Shown here piece after piece: positions 1 to 10,478 of a stretch of 64,000 nt of DNA; the first letter of the stretch is position 1; each line of letters starts with the position of its first letter. This stretch comes from Heterodera schachtii. Taxonomy: Eukaryota; Nematoda; Chromadorea; Rhabditida; Heteroderidae. Location: NCBI GenBank assembly GCA_023374025.1, contig SIJG01000001.1, positions 2,665,787 through 2,729,786 of the forward strand, in the 5' to 3' direction. Made by a program: the position numbers and the translations under genes. The notes below the pieces were generated by a model. It was not told the origin of the DNA. It saw only the letters and a program-made list of their open reading frames with translations, and did not search any database.

Positions 1-91
1 TAATAAGCTAATCATTTTGCTGCTTTTCCCTCCCCCCCGCCCCACCCAAAGGCAATTTCTCCGTTCCAAATGGATCATTCAAAATTTAAAC

Positions 92-2818
92 GAATGCCTC
101 CAAAATGGACTCGTTCAACGCCGCTACTTTCAACGACGGGTCCACCCTCGTCCACACGTATTCGTGCATGGCGCCCTCGCGGATCAGCCGATGGTTGGTG
201 AATCCCGAGTACCCCTGGGTTAAATTGTCCACCAATTGCTCCGCCACCATCACACTCAGCCCATCGGTCATGTTGACATTCTTTTCGTTGAGCAACACTT
301 AATTAAAATGGGAGGAAAATTGGGAAAAATAAATTATTCGATTTATATTTGGAATAAAATGAGTGACACGATTAATTTATATTTATAGTAATAATACATA
401 ATAATTAACAAAGTCCGGCTTTTAGGTGCTTCATATCGACAGATCGAAAAATAGGTAACCAAAATAAAAAAGTACAAAATAAAATTTTAGAACCCGAAAT
501 TCGGGTATGTGAACTCCGAATATTGTACAGTCTTTTTTTTTTTACTTAAAATAGTGAAAATATTCTCTTCTCACGCATTGAGAGGGCACTTTCGTCCCGC
601 GTTGTGCCCAACATAATCGGATGCTTTCGACGCGAAAGTGCCATCGTTTCGGGATCCTCCGGGATCAGTCCGTCCTCACCGTCCACAATGGGCACAAACA
701 CATCGTAATCCGAGTCGGCGTTGGACTGAAATGGGTGAAATTAAAGAAAAATTCATAAAATGTTGCAAATGTTGGTGAAAACATGTAATTGAAATGTTAA
801 ATTTCCGAGGAAATCGGAAACGGAAGAACACCTCAAAAGCGAGAATTTCGTCCCGAAGCTGTTTCTTGAAGCACTCCAACAGTTCGCTGGAGTTGAACGA
901 GCGGCAATGGAGTCGCGCGTCCAATTGCCAAGTGCCGTTGATGGCCGTGTCGCGGACGGCGCCCGGGGAGACGGCCGTACTAAAAAGCAATTAGGGGGAG
1001 GGGATTAATTAGCAAAAAAAAACTGTTAGACCATTTGGAAAAGAGTAAAATAACTAAAAACAGTTCTCTCATTAATCTCACACTTGGGCCTCCTCTCCCC
1101 CCCCCCCCCAATAAATTGTCCACTCACCCGCTCATTAGCATCACTTTGTGGAACAGTCCTAAGAAGGAACATGTCAAATATAACGGTCTTTTGATAAAGA
1201 ACAATTAACGTAAAAAGTTTTCCAATCAAATGTTTTGTTCTTTTTTTCAATCATTCGTTTCGACTTGCCCTCGGCTTTCGGTGAAAGTGCCAAAAGCGAA
1301 ACGGCGGAGGCGCCGGACCCGTGGCCCATCAAAAATGAAAAATAAAGTAAAATAAATATTCCATTGAACAGAATTCTCACTGACCAGCATCACATTGTTT
1401 GGGTCTCCACCAAACACATGGGCCTAAAAGAGTTCAAATAATGTTGGTATTGGTAAAATTCAACGCAAAAGCATAAAAAGCGTAGTCAGTCGGTGGTTAC
1501 GTTTTTTTGAAAAGATTTGCCAATTTGGCCACTCAAAACTGACTAAGCCCGTCTTTCAAAGCAGCAATGTTTACATTGATCTGAACCCATTTCAATGACA
1601 ACATCAGATCCCAAAGGCCGAGATTACCGGGCAAAACTGAGTCACCGGTGGAGAGAAATCCTGGCCAAGTAAATTTGCAGGAAAAATTAAATTAATTATT
1701 TATGAGCGATTTTAATAATCCAATTAAACATAATAAAATTTAATTTTTAAATAATTAATTTTCGACAGAAGCGATTAAATCTCCGATTCAAAAAATAAAA
1801 TTTACCCATTGGTCCAAGTCGGTAATTGACTGACACAAAGATGGCTTTGCGCGACACGAAATTGTTGAGGATGGCATTCTGCGGGTAATCAGCGCTGGAG
1901 CCGTACTGAAAACGACCGCCGTGCACCCAAACGATGACCGGATAAGTGTCATTGGTGAACTGATAATGAAAGTGACAATTTCAGAAGGGATTAATTAATG
2001 ACATCACCTGGGATGGAGCGAACAAATTCAGGTAAAGACAATCCTCGGACACGTGGATTTTGTACAGCTTCACCGGGTCGACTTTCCGGTCGCGAGGCCG
2101 TTGGGCACACATCTGGCAAAGTGAGCGATGGCATTGATCAGAATGATTTGTGAGCAATGGCCAAGGGAATACCGGCGGATATTGCGACGCGTTCATCACA
2201 CCACGCCATTTGGCCGGTGGTTCGGGCATCTGACAAACGAATGGATGACAAAAAATGAATGAAAATTGGAGTAGAAAAGGGGGAGGGGGTCACCTGAAAA
2301 CGAAGTGAACCGACGGGCGGAGCGGCGTACGGAATGCCTTTGAAGACGGCAAATTCATTGGCACCAATTGTCTATGAGAGAGACAGAGAGAGAATCAGCG
2401 ACAAATTGGCATGCCAAACCAAATATTCGCCGCGGATGGAGCCCGAATCAATGGTCAATTCGATTGGGTGCGTTTTTCGGAGTCGGCCCGCCGCCGCCGT
2501 CGTTTCATCGTCGAGGGACGACGCTTCTTCGCCGACATCCACCGCTGCAGATGCCACGACGGCGGCAGCGTTTGTCGAGCCGTCGGTGTCCGTTGAGTAA
2601 ACAAAGGAAGCGGCGGAATGATGGACAGAATGTTGGCACAACGCGAAGATGGGCAAAAGCAGCAAAAACAGCGGAAGAAAATTGAAACGCAACAAATTGA
2701 TGGCACGAAAAGATGAAGAATAGAAGGAAGATGAAGAGGAGGAAGAGAAGGTGGAAGAGGATGATGAAGAGGAAAAGAGGAAGGAGGAGGACAATGGACG
2801 AGGGACGGAGACGTCCAT
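92..2818 (-). CDS. Cholinesterase-like adhesion protein (gliotactin/neuroligin-like), 5' part, continues off the left edge
   Basis: Carboxylesterase-fold protein built from about 12 exons on the minus strand: 2818-2420, 2371-2294, 2229-2173, 2112-2008, 1959-1806, 1660-1575, 1423-1385, ~1331-1269, 1158-1128, 979-832, 725-575 and 297-92. Introns are mostly 40-60 nt up to ~280 nt. The ATG at 2818 opens a Ser-rich stretch, then a hydrophobic segment (FLPLFLLLLPIFALC) that looks like a signal anchor or peptide. Family motifs in order: VFKGIPYAAPPVGSLRF, SEDCLYLN, VWVHGG (oxyanion hole), GNLGLWD, FGGDPNN. At the nucleophile elbow the text reads GHGSGAS; aligned with GESAG the catalytic Ser is Gly, as in non-enzymatic neuroligins and gliotactin. 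The intron after exon 8 is GC-AG, and I find no AG acceptor before exon 8. Likely a membrane adhesion molecule; transmembrane and C-terminal parts lie outside the window. Family sure; exact member not. Confidence 0.82.
2716..2800. repeat. GA-rich (GAA/GGA) low-complexity tract in the first exon
   Basis: Purine-only run of AGGAAGA/GATGAAGA-type words on the plus strand. Read on the minus strand it encodes the poly-Ser stretch near the N-terminus of the cholinesterase-like protein, so it is a coding microsatellite likely to vary in length. Confidence 0.8.
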
Positions 2819-3686
2819 CGACGGATGGACAAACGGAAGGACCAAAAGGAAAGGCTAAAGGGTTGGATACAATGTGAAGGGTTTTCTGAGAAAAGAAACT
2901 GTCCGAAAAGCAGTGCTATTAAAATGAATTTCTTAAAATATTTTCATTACTTTTAATTTAATAAATTAATATTCTATTAATTCAATATTATTTTATTAAT
3001 AATTTAATTTGTAAAACTATACGAAAAAGCACCGCACCAAACAAAGGAAGAAAAGGACTAAGATTGAATAAACGCATTCTTTTCGGCCAATTCCCTTCCT
3101 TCCACCAAAAAGTCGCTTTTCGGAAGTGTTTGTGGAGGGCACAAAGTGCCATTGAGCCGACCCAACAGCAGCGCCATAAATCCCAAAAGCTCTTTCTTTG
3201 TCCATCTCTTTCCGTCTGACAACAAATGTCTGAGGAGAAATTCATGGCCAAACATTTTTATGCATGGAATTTGGACGGAGAAATGACGAAAGAAAGTTGG
3301 GAACCCTTTCATTCAGTCCTGAAGAGACGAATGCAAAAAAGTTTCAAGTAATACATATTTTATATTAATGGAAAAATAAAATAAAACAATAAATGCATGA
3401 AATAGCAACAAAATAACAAATGGTAGTTCTTTGCACGGGCCTTCGTTGTGTGGTGGTTTCATCAAACCAAGGGCAATAACAAAGCTGGAAATTTTTGTAA
3501 AATAAAATATAATCCCAGGTAATATAAACCGGGTCAGTTGCGTCTTAGTGCTTAAAGGGTTAATTGTGTCTCAATACAAAATTTTTTAAAGTACTTTTTT
3601 CTTGAAATTTTCTTATGAAAAAAATCCTTTTGAGTTTGGACATTTTTTAACCAAATTGGAGAGTATAGCTTGAATTTACTAAAAAA
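2819..3686. other. Upstream region of the cholinesterase-like gene; no gene recognised
   Basis: AT-rich upstream DNA. An open frame of 84 codons (3058-3312, minus) has no family resemblance I recognise and could be 5' leader or chance. 3421-3480 contains CTTCGTTGTGTGGTGG, a diverged fragment of the repeat family that also lies at 34.5, 36.9 and 62.75 kb. Nothing else seen. Confidence 0.5.
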
Positions 3687-3809
3687 TAGAGACCGGACAA
3701 GGGGGTCGGTCGGTTAAAAAACCGAAAATAACGAAAAACTCAAAAATTTCTCGGTAGGTTTTTTCGGTCAAAAACCGAAAACCGTAGAAACCGACCGGCC
3801 CGATCTCTA
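3687..3809. mobile_element. Short hAT-like MITE (123 bp)
   Basis: Begins TAGAGACCGG and ends CCGATCTCTA, near-inverted ends of the hAT type (TAGAG...CTCTA). Flanks are CTAAAAAA (3679-3686) and CTAAAAAC (3810-3817), a 7/8 match to an 8-bp target duplication. The interior is mostly the word ACCGA and its complement TCGGT repeated, so the whole element can fold. Confidence 0.7.
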
Positions 3810-4773
3810 CTAAAAACCAAATGGGGAGGGACCCTTTGCAATTTTTTTGGATAATAAATCGTGAAAATTTGTTGTTTTTTTAGGCTTTATCTGACATCAA
3901 ATGGTTCAATGGACGAAATACTATGTCTTGCCTTCAGAATTTTCGTGCAGTCTTAGGTAGAGACCGGAAATTTCAAATTTGCGGATCCTGTTGCAGGATT
4001 GGAATTCAAAATTTTTTGCCGGACCGGATCCGGCCGGATTAATCCTGCAAATCCTGCATTTAAAATTTGCAGGATCCCGCGCAGGATTGCGGATTTTTGG
4101 AAATTTTGAAAAAATTTCAATTAAATTTCAAAAAAAGATAAAATACCTGAGATTTTGAAAAATAAATTTTTAGGGACTGGCGGGATGCATTAAAAGATGT
4201 GACTAAGATTTTTTTTGCTTGAAAATTTTTATTTTGGGGGGGGGGGGGACACCCCATCCCTCCCCCTAGATACGGGCCTGGCTACAGACACAACTGGCCC
4301 TTTAATCGCTAATACGCATCCGGCCCCTACCGCAGGCAATAAGACGATTCTTTTTAGCCAATTTGTTTTTATCCCGATTCGTTTTTGGTATTATGGATAT
4401 GAACTGTCTGACTTCTCCTGTCTGCACTTGTACATAAATAAAGATAAAAAGTGAATTGGCCAAAAATGAATCGTCCTCCGTCCTTTTCAAGACAGTGGCT
4501 ATGGCACCGCAGGGTCAAAATTTTTAAGTTGAACAAAAATTGGCTATTTGTGAGAAATCTATTAATAAGGCAAAAATTTAATTTTTCAAAAATTTCCACA
4601 CTGCCAAATTCTAATTTCCCAATAGTTTTGATTAAACAATCTTTGGCAAATTTTCTTAAAAGAAGCAAATTTAAAAAATACACTAATATTAATCAGCGTT
4701 TGATTTTTATTCTTTTTTTTTGTGGGACCAAAAATATTCACAATTGACTATTATCGTTCAGTATCAAACTTAC
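3810..4773. other. Intergenic, repeat-derived, no gene
   Basis: AT-rich spacer. 3958-4095 starts TAGAGACCGG and reiterates GCAGGATCC/GGATCCTGC, and may be a truncated relative of the short hAT-like elements. A 12-base G run lies near 4237-4249. 4451-4747 is open on the plus strand but AT-biased and unlike any family I know. Confidence 0.45.
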
Positions 4774-5011
4774 GTATGGCTGGATGGTTGTGTGGCGTTG
4801 GCAGTCCGATGACATTGTCCAATTCATCAGTCCGGGCAGAGCCACGGCAGCCGCCCTCCTGCAGTGATTTCGCACGTACGCAGCGCCAATATGTCACTGT
4901 CCCATCTGCGTTTGTGCAACTGCGGTAGTAAACGTGCCCTTGGAAGTGCATTTTCCGTCCGCCATGGGTGGTGGGGAAGAAATGTGGGTGATTTGCACCA
5001 AGCACAAGCAT
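4774..5011 (-). CDS. FLYWCH zinc-finger exon (transposon-type)
   Basis: Single exon encoding a FLYWCH zinc finger: GGRKMHFQGHVYYRS, TYWRCVRA, GGCRG and LPTPHNHPA give the F-Y-W-C-H-H pattern. FLYWCH fingers bind DNA and in nematodes are frequent in MULE-type transposases and genes derived from them. It ends at a good donor (AC|GTAAGTTTG, 4773-4772), so it is spliced to something not identified downstream. The same exon occurs at 34,695, 37,079 and 62,898; this copy has no internal stop. It is probably the N-terminal part of a dispersed element rather than a host gene. Confidence 0.65.
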
Positions 5012-5278
5012 TAAAAGGACAGAAAGCTAAAGCAAAACAAATTAAACGAAAACTCTCTAAATATGACATTTTATAGAAAAATGTGATATAGGATTCGGTC
5101 GGTGGGTCGGGGTCGGCTCGCCGCGACATTTGTGCATCCGAGATTGATCAAAATTTTGAGTTATAAATTCTTTGCGTCCGTATCAACCCATCCTTTATAT
5201 TCGGTAATATTTTGGCGAAATTTTTATTTAAAACGGTTGGTTTCGCCATTTCAATCGTTTATTCTTTTGATATGTACA
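5012..5278. other. Short spacer, nothing recognised
   Basis: No motif, repeat end or gene was identified between the FLYWCH exon and the next inverted-repeat element. Confidence 0.4.
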
Positions 5279-6512
5279 AACCGTATTTTCTCTAATTAAG
5301 GCCCCGGGGGGATTATTTTTCAACCTCTTCAAAAAGGGGGACATAATTGGAGACAGGGCCTTTAATGGAGACGGGGGGATTATTTTTCAAAAGATTTTTA
5401 TTACATATTTGGGGTTTTTTGTACATATTTTGGGATTTTTCATAAATATTTATGTACATATTTGGACCACTTTTTGTACATATTTTTGGCAGCCCTAGTG
5501 ATGAAAAATCTCGAAATAGTGAAAAGAAATAGCGACATAACGCCAAAATTTTTAATTATTTTGGTGAGAAGCGTTAAAGTCTGATTTTTAGTGACGCATA
5601 TGACTTCAGAATCGAAAATTTCAATGCAGAAATGCTTTTTTGAGCTCCTTTCTTCAAAATAAAAGCAAAAAAAGTTTTTTTCAACTACTTGATTTTTTCG
5701 ATTTTAATTATTTTTTTAAAAAACTTTAGCCAATTTTTGGCATTTTGCCGTTTTGGTGCCTTTTTTGGCGTTTTTTACAGGAAAATCCAACTAAAAATGC
5801 CAAAAAAATCGGGAAAATACACTCCTAAGAAATGACCCAAAAACAATTTCAGAAAATTTTTATGGGGTGTAAACTGTACAAGTACCTAAAAAATAAACCG
5901 CAGCCTAGCGGACGCGAACCCCAGACGCCCGTCTCATAAGACCCTTAGGGATTAATAATAATTTTTAAAAAATCGTAAAAAATTGAAAATTTGATTTTTC
6001 CATACATTAATAGCTCATTCGAAATCAAAGAATTTCAAAATCTGAGCTTATTCGTGATCAGCGCATTTTTCTAAGCCTAGAAAAAATATCCGACAAATTT
6101 TTAACATTTTTTTTTCGTCGGGACACCAATTATTAATGATTGCCCTCTTTTTGATGGCTTTTTATAACGACTAGAGCTCGGCCTGGACCTGGATCCAGGC
6201 CTGGATTTTTTCAAAATACCGAGCTCTAATAACGACATAGCACCGGGGTGGTTTATGTTCGGACTTGAGTAAAGTAAATGATTTTGCTATATTATTTTTT
6301 CATGTTTATTAAACATTTAAATGAATTTCAATTTAGAATTAATTAAAATTAATTTTTATTAAAAATAAGATTTAAAAAAATAATAATTCCATTTATCCCC
6401 CGGGGGGATAAATAGAGACGGGGGGATTATTTTTCAACACCCTCAGAAAGGGGGACATAATTGGAGACAGGGCCTTTAATGGAGACAGGGCCTTAATTAG
6501 AAAAAATACGGT
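5279..6512. mobile_element. MITE-like element, ~1.23 kb, inverted ends, non-coding
   Basis: Left end ACCGTATTTTCTCTAATTAA and right end TTAATTAGAAAAAATACGGT are near-perfect inverted copies. Just inside both ends are repeated GGGGGATTATTTTTCAA and GGAGACAGGGCCTTTAATGG words. The interior is AT-rich with no open frame of interest and includes the 57-bp hAT-like element at 6172-6228, itself inserted into a copy of the ATAACGACATAGCACC end of the foldback family at 37.8 kb. Confidence 0.65.
6172..6228. mobile_element. Ultra-short hAT-like element (57 bp) with perfect 8-bp TSD
   Basis: Begins TAGAGCTCGG and ends CCGAGCTCTA, exact inverted ends. Flanks are ATAACGAC at 6164-6171 and again at 6229-6236, a perfect 8-bp target duplication. 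Removing element plus one copy restores TTTTTATAACGACATAGCACC, which matches the end of the foldback family at 38,545-38,563. The interior repeats CCTGGA/TCCAGG. Confidence 0.85.
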
Positions 6513-6689
6513 ATATACACATTTGAACCGGTTCAAAACTCGAAAAATTGAGAGATTTAGCCTTATAACTCTTTTAAACGATCAACTCTTGACAAATTTG
6601 GTATCATTCGAAAGCTCTTGATGAGTTTAGTCTAAAAATCAGGGAATAAACTTGAGCCGATGAAATCAGGACACTGGGACAATTGGGTC

Positions 6690-7053
6690 CTAGTGAAAAT
6701 GGACATTTCAGTACCAAAGAAAAATGGAGAAACAAAATGAAGTAACTTTTCGCAAAAGGGAGCATGCGAAGACGGAGCAAGTAGTGGGGCGAGACGGAGG
6801 GCGGAGGAAAAAGTCTGACGAGCGCCACAGGCGGTTGACTGCGGGGGCCCGAAGTGCCCCCGCCAATCAGTCAACCGCCTGCGGATCACGCGCGGACTTC
6901 TTCCGTAGCCCGTATTCTCGCCCCACCTATTCTGGCCGCCGTAGCCGAGTGTGCGGCGGTTTTTTAGCGCAATACTCGATATTCAAGGCTAAACGATTTT
7001 CGTGCATTATATAGAGAAAACTTTTTCGGTACTGAAGTGTCCATTTTCACTAG
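6690..7053. mobile_element. MITE (~364 bp) with internal GC hairpin
   Basis: Ends CTAGTGAAAATGGACATTTC and GAAGTGTCCATTTTCACTAG are inverted copies with one mismatch. The interior is GC-rich compared with surroundings and shares 6750-6966 with 32,210-32,417. It contains a long hairpin at 6828-6881 (arms CAGGCGGTTGACTG / CAGTCAACCGCCTG). Open frames here are by-products of the hairpin sequence. Confidence 0.7.
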
Positions 7054-7416
7054 AGTACGGCGGGAACGGGAATCCCGTTCCCGTTTCCCGTTTTTTTTGC
7101 CTGACGGGATTTTTACGGGAACGGGAAAAAAGATGGGAATCCCGTTCGGGAATCCCGCCCCGTTCATTTACGTTTTCCCGTTCCCGTAAATTTTTTCTCA
7201 AAAACGGGAATAAAAGTACACTGGTAAGAATGAGGGTTTGAGTGAAAAATTTTGAAGGAAATTGTGTGGCAAAGAATATTTTTTAAGAAAAAATTAAATA
7301 AATAAATAGATTTCAAATCAACAAGTGACATATGTGTGTAGCAGAGTGGATAAAACTTTTGTCTTTTATAATTTGTCGCTTGGGTTCGTTCCCCCATTGG
7401 AATATTAGATTTGTTA
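7054..7416. repeat. CGGGAATCCCG/ACGGGA word repeats and spacer
   Basis: 7054-7205 begins TAGAGTACGGCGGGAACGGG and reiterates CGGGAA and its complement TTCCCG many times, so it can fold on itself. It resembles the interiors of the hAT-like micro-elements, but I cannot find a matching right end. 7206-7416 is AT-rich with nothing recognised. Confidence 0.5.
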
Positions 7417-8883
7417 TACCGTAAATCCTGTAATTGAATGCCCGGGCATTGTATTGTTCAACCCCTCCCAAAAGGGGCATTTAATTGGAGGGGGGCATTG
7501 TATTGTTCAACCCCACAAATCTCGCAAATTTTTTTTGCGGGTCAAAAAGAAGTGAAAAGCATTTTTCTAACCGGTTTTATAGTGCAGAGCATGATATAAT
7601 AAAGCTTTGAAAATAGAAAAAATAAGGAGAATTATGAATTTATTTTAAATTTCTATCAAAATGAAAAAAAAAATTTTCCAGAAATTCTGGAAAAATTCGA
7701 ATTTTCAGACAAAATCAGAACTCGGTTCTTAAAGGATGTTTTCGAAAATTAATATATTCAAAAAACCCGCAATTTTTTGCTCTATAGAACTGTATTTATT
7801 TCGTATTTCTACTATTTTTTTGGAAAAGATTAGAAAAATAAAATTGATTTGGGAATTTGGGACCAAAGGGGGGACCATATGGTTTCTGAGTGGGAAAAAT
7901 TTTTTCACCCAAATTTAGCGGAAAAATACTTTTAGAGGTATTTTAGGGTGTTGATAACGAATCTGTAATCAGATTTCGCTTTCGGCATCGACAAAGCCCC
8001 AGAATCCCTGCAAATATACTCGATCCCTCCTGGAGGGGGGCATTTAATTAGAGGGGGCATTCTACCAGAGGGGGGCATTCAAATACAGGATTTACGCAGG
8101 GTTTCGATCTGTTCTGATTTATCAGAAATGTTCTGATTTGGAGGGTCCAAATCTGATAAAATAAAAATGTTCTGATTTGTCAGAAATGTTCTGATTTTGG
8201 GGTAACAACCAAAATTTGTTCTGATTTCTTAAATAAACTCATAATTTTGAAATTTTATGGCATAATGTCACTATTTTATCGAGGAAATATAAGATTATGG
8301 CAAAATTTGGCCATTTTTTGACAAAAATCTGTTAACAAATTGATTAAAAATCGCAAAATTTTTTCCGGCGGCGCCTATCGGCACCGCCGGACCCCTTGTC
8401 CATCCTCCAAAATTTTTTGAAAACGCGCCGCAAAAAAAGCGTTTTTAAGCAAAAAAGTCGTCGCTTGACTTTTGATTATTGAAAAAATTGGCCTTTTTTG
8501 GTAAAAATCTGTTAAGAAATCCGAACGAAATTACAAAAATTTTTCCAGCGGCGCCTATCGGCACCGCCGGACCCTCTCCTCTCGTCCATTCATCAAAAGT
8601 TTTTTTGGAAAAATGCGCCGCAAAAAAATTCTTAGAAATCTAATTTTTTCATCCAGAGTGAACAGAAATTTACGATTTGCTTAATTCCTCACCAAAATTT
8701 TTAAAGATGAAAATCGGAGGCGAAAATATAATTTTTAATACATGTTTGATTAAATAAATTGTAAAAATAATTGATTTGAAGCAATTTTGCAAAATGTTCT
8801 TATTTTTGATCCCAAAATCTGATTTTTTGAGCCCGATGTTCTGATTTTGAAAAATTTTCGATCGCATCCCTGGATTTACGGTA
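7417..8883. mobile_element. MITE with TACCGTAAATCCTG ends, split by a hAT-like insertion
   Basis: Left end TACCGTAAATCCTGTAATTG (7417 on) with GAATGCCCGGGCATTG and GGGGCATTTAATTGGAGG words just inside. The right end repeats these words inverted (8028-8083), then ACAGGATTTACG, a 776-bp insertion, and finally GATTTACGGTA (8873-8883). Excising the insertion and one 8-bp repeat rejoins a clean inverted terminus. The interior is AT-rich and non-coding. Confidence 0.75.
8097..8872. mobile_element. hAT-like non-autonomous element (776 bp) nested in the preceding MITE
   Basis: Starts CAGGGTTTCGATC and ends GATCGCATCCCTG (inverted CAGGG ends typical of hAT). Flanked by GATTTACG at 8089-8096 and 8873-8880, a perfect 8-bp target duplication. 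The interior is AT-rich with repeated TGTTCTGATTT near both ends and two GC hairpins of the form GGCGCCTATCGGCACCGCC (8369-8390, 8552-8574). No transposase seen. Confidence 0.85.
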
Positions 8884-9311
8884 TTTTATTTTAATTGAAC
8901 TTAAATTAATAAGATTGAAAATTTTTTTTCTTTATTTTTAAAACAATCAAGAACCATAAATTAACCAATGATTGGACATATTTTGGACAAAATCTGTGAA
9001 TAAATCCCACTAAAATTTTCAAATTTTTTCCCGGCAGTGCCTATCGGCACCAGCTCGACTACCCTCCACCGGTTCCCCAAAGATTTTGGTAAAGGTGCGC
9101 TGGAAAAAAAACGAACCCGAATTCTAACAAAAAGTCGAAAATTTCAAAATTCACTTTTATATATATTCGTACCGTACCATAGAAGGTAAAAACGAAAACT
9201 GCCAAAAAATAATTGGCGTATAAACAAAACGCCAACACATTCAAATTGAAAAACAAAGTATATTTGATCTGATTAAATGTTTTAAAATCGTCAAAACTCA
9301 TTAGAAAGCAA
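8820..9311. repeat. Left arm of ~0.5-kb inverted repeat
   Basis: This stretch is found again, inverted, at 10,024-10,478. It includes the end of the hAT-like element, the GATTTACGGTA terminus, a CGGCAGTGCCTATCGGCACC hairpin and a run ending TTAGAAAGCAAA. The two arms enclose about 0.7 kb holding a gene fragment. Similarity is high but with small indels. Confidence 0.8.
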
Positions 9312-9340
9312 ACATTTATTATAATTTGACGGCAAATTAT

Positions 9341-10020
9341 TTAATAAATATTAAAAAATTGAGAAAAGTGCAGAATAACAACAAAACATTGTGAGTTGGC
9401 ATATATCCGCTCTTTGCGCGCTTCCTTTCTTTTCATCGAATCGTTTTTGGGCCTCCCTCTGGGCGTCCTATTTTCCTTATCGTCGTCATCGTCGGGCCCT
9501 TTCTTCGGTACACGGACTAGTGGGCGTTCGCTGCAGCTCAGCCAATTGTTGCCGTAGCTGTGCAACACGACGTTGTAGCATGAAATTGGCCTCGCAAAGT
9601 GCACTGTTCCCAAGAGCATGGATGTTCCAATCGGTTTGGGTTGAGGGTTGGTGTCGCGCATTGAACTCACGCTTCTGCTGTTTTGTCCTAGGCCGGTGAT
9701 TGCTAAATTCGGCGACATATGCATGTAATTAGTCAAGCTGGAAGTGGAAACCCACTAAAAAATCAAATATTGATATATTTTCTTCATTAAAATTGTTGAA
9801 ACGCACTTAAATGGTCGTAAGTCACTTCCAACTCCTCCGCTTGACCCATTTTTTGCTGCTCCATCTCGGTTTCTCCTTCCTCGTCGTCAATTTGTTGCTC
9901 TGGTGGACTGCTGAAATTAGTTGAAATATTTTTGCACATAAAAAACAGCTGAAAAACTCACTTTTCTTGGCCAGGCGAGCTTGTATCGTCTTGGCCTTCT
10001 GCGCTTTTCTCTCCTCTCGA
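9341..10020 (-). pseudogene. Coiled-coil host-gene fragment trapped between inverted repeats
   Basis: Minus-strand coding-like exons: ~10,018-9962, an acidic/Gln-rich exon at ~9913-9810 (PPEQQIDDEEGETEMEQQ, then EELEVTYDHL), and one within ~9700-9480 with a coiled coil (EANFMLQRRVAQLRQQLAEL) followed by a stop. Splice-like GT/AG borders separate them. The coiled-coil frame and the longest open frame (9341-9736) differ in this region, so which one was used is uncertain. No start or complete domain is present and I cannot name the parent gene. Placed exactly between inverted arms, it looks like captured sequence. Confidence 0.45.
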
Positions 10021-10023
10021 TGT

Positions 10024-10478
10024 TTGCTTTCTAATGAGTTTTGACGATTTTAAGTGTGTTGGCGTTTTGTTTATACGCCAATTTTTTTTTGGCAGTTTTC
10101 GTTTTTTACCTTCTATGGTACGGTACGAATATATATAAAAGTGAATTTTGAAATTTTCGACTTTTTGTTAGAATTCGGGTTCGTTTTTTTTTGCAGCGCA
10201 CCTTTACCAAAATCTTTGGGGAACCGGTGGATGGTAGTCGAGCTGGTGCCGATAGGCACTGCCGGGAAAAAATTTGAAAATTTTAGTGGGATTTATTCAC
10301 AGATTTTGTCCAAAATATGTCCAATCATTGGTTAATTTATGGTTCTTGATTGTTGTAAAAAAAAAAAAATTTCAATCTTATTAATTTAAGTTCAATTAAA
10401 ATAAAATACCGTAAATCCAGGGACCCGATCGAAAATTTTTCAAAATCAGAACATCGGGCTCAAAAAATCAGATTTTGT
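10024..10478. repeat. Right arm of the ~0.5-kb inverted repeat
   Basis: Inverted copy of 8820-9311, from TTTGCTTTCTAATGAG to AATCAGAACATCGGGCTC. It runs directly into the first satellite monomer, so the satellite adjoins (or grew inside) a hAT-like relic. Confidence 0.8.

Noticed and set aside
2334..2685. Plus-strand frames opposite the cholinesterase-like first exon
   Set aside because: Antisense shadows of a GC-rich coding exon.
6604..7014. Open frames around the GC-rich hairpin (and at 32,142-32,429)
   Set aside because: Present on both strands in the hairpin core of MITEs, shared only as repeat sequence.
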